Source: Peptococcaceae bacterium (GTDB lineage: Bacteria; Bacillota; Peptococcia; Peptococcales; Peptococcaceae). Taken from it: DNA of 13,287 nt. Under the pieces are notes generated by a model. It did no database searches and was not told the origin of the DNA. It saw only the letters and a program-made list of their open reading frames with translations. Below, in pieces: positions 12,318 to 13,287 of the stretch (positions are counted from its first letter, which is position 1; the number at the start of each line of letters is the position of its first letter). A program made the position numbers and the translations under genes. Location of the stretch: contig JAGARS010000049.1 in NCBI GenBank assembly GCA_017622155.1, forward strand, positions 1 to 13,287, read 5' to 3'.

Positions 12318-13287
12318 ATGAAAGATTACTTTTTAGGATTAGACCTGGGCACAGGCACTTTGGGATGGGCTGTAACCGATGAAAATTACGAAATTTTGCG
12401 AGCACACGGCAAAGCGCTGTGGGGTGTGAGATTGTTTGAAACTGCTGATACGGCAGAGGACCGCCGGATGTTCCGCACTAACCGTCGCCGTCTGGCACGT
12501 AGAAACTGGAGAATTGAACTGCTGCAGGGCATTTTCGCCAATGAAATCAATAAAATAGATGACGGTTTTTATCTGCGTATGAAAGAGAGTCGGTATTTGC
12601 CGGAGGATAAGCTGGATAAGCACGGCAAGCAGCCGTCACTGCCTTATGCACTGTTTGTAGATAGTGCATATACCGATAAAGATTATCACAGAGATTTTCC
12701 AACAATTTATCATTTGCGCAAATACCTGATGGAAACTGAGGACACACCGGATATTCGTCTGGTATATCTGGCACTGCACCATATGATGAAACATCGCGGT
12801 CATTTTCTGTTTAATGGGGAACTGGACTTGGCACAGATGAAAGAAGCAAGTACCAGTCTGCATGAACTATTTCAGGGCTTGAAAGACGAAGAAATGGATT
12901 TTAACTTGACACTGGATGATGTGAATCTCAATAAAATTGAACCAATACTGCGTGACAAAGAAATCTCCCGTTCTGATAAGAAAAAGAAACTGATAAAAGA
13001 GCTGGGGGCATCTACAGCCTGTGAGAAAGAAGTGCTGACCTTGATTTCCGGCGGTATTGCCAAACTGAGCAGTATTTTTGACAATGCAGAGCTGGACGGT
13101 ACAGAACGCCCGAAAATCTGTTTTGCAGACAGCGGCTATGAAGAATATGCCGGTGCGGTAGAGGCAGTATTGGGTGAACAATTTGTGCTGATTGAAAAAG
13201 CGAAAGCCGTATATGACTGGAGTGTTCTGGCAGAACTGCTGGGAGACAGCAGCTCCTTGTCGGAGGCAAAAATCAAACAGTATGAAA
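12318..13287 (+). CDS. cas9: CRISPR-associated endonuclease Cas9, N-terminal 323 residues (runs off the window)
   Basis: Cas9 is the RNA-guided DNA nuclease of type II CRISPR systems. ATG 12318 has AGGAGG (12304-12309) 8 nt upstream, and the frame stays open to the last base. The N-terminus (MKDYFLGLDLGTGTLGWAVT) is RuvC motif I, with catalytic D9. The arginine-rich bridge helix spans about residues 48-75 (EDRRMFRTNRRRLARRNWRI). The REC lobe begins with FPTIYHLRKYLMETED (127-142) and RLVYLALHHMMKHRGHFL (147-164). These segments resemble type II-A Cas9 proteins of the Streptococcus/Treponema/Firmicutes group. The HNH, later RuvC and PAM-interacting domains lie outside the window, as would cas1, cas2, csn2 and the repeat array. 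Confidence 0.95.
   Translation, partial: MKDYFLGLDLGTGTLGWAVTDENYEILRAHGKALWGVRLFETADTAEDRRMFRTNRRRLARRNWRIELLQGIFANEINKIDDGFYLRMKESRYLPEDKLDKHGKQPSLPYALFVDSAYTDKDYHRDFPTIYHLRKYLMETEDTPDIRLVYLALHHMMKHRGHFLFNGELDLAQMKEASTSLHELFQGLKDEEMDFNLTLDDVNLNKIEPILRDKEISRSDKKKKLIKELGASTACEKEVLTLISGGIAKLSSIFDNAELDGTERPKICFADSGYEEYAGAVEAVLGEQFVLIEKAKAVYDWSVLAELLGDSSSLSEAKIKQYE

Overview
This 13.3 kb window looks like the chromosome of an anaerobic, spore-forming Firmicute of clostridial type. The evidence is a complete spo0A, Firmicutes-style ribosome binding sites (AGGAGG), compact intrinsic terminators, a YqfA/FloA flotillin operon and a type II-A-like cas9 with its tracrRNA. No tRNA, rRNA, insertion sequence or CRISPR array is visible. 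The genus cannot be fixed from the sequence alone.

Layout. Positions 1-2364 hold a 5'-truncated RecQ helicase and, 45 bp later, a prephenate dehydratase with a degenerate chorismate-mutase-like N-terminus. Positions 2365-3658 hold a small one-helix membrane protein with its own promoter, palindrome and terminator, followed by spo0A with its own promoter. A small cupin (3772-4119) follows and ends in a strong terminator. Positions 4228-6396 carry an unrecognised 145-residue protein and a 566-residue fusion of thiamine-phosphate kinase (ThiL) with a cytosolic Spo0B/AgrC-type histidine kinase. Positions 6471-9498 form a tight three-gene membrane operon: NfeD protease, FloA flotillin and a basic, low-complexity one-helix protein. 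A bidirectional terminator separates it from genes on the minus strand: an Mrp-type Fe-S carrier ATPase with a small partner protein, an XRE regulator with a four-cysteine zinc-ribbon-like motif, and a HicB-like antitoxin without a HicA. Diverging from hicB is a consensus promoter driving a 36-nt anti-repeat tracrRNA with a terminator, then cas9, which runs off the right edge.

How the parts may work together. The NfeD-FloA genes form a known membrane-microdomain module. The most unusual item is the ThiL-histidine kinase fusion. It has an intact H-box, N-box and G-box, no membrane segment and no adjacent response regulator, and it lies about 1 kb downstream of spo0A. It may link thiamine status to a phospho-signalling pathway; this is inference. 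The second point of interest is the divergent hicB/tracrRNA region, where an inverted repeat fits exactly between the -35 and -10 boxes of the hicB promoter and the two -35 boxes lie 45 bp apart.
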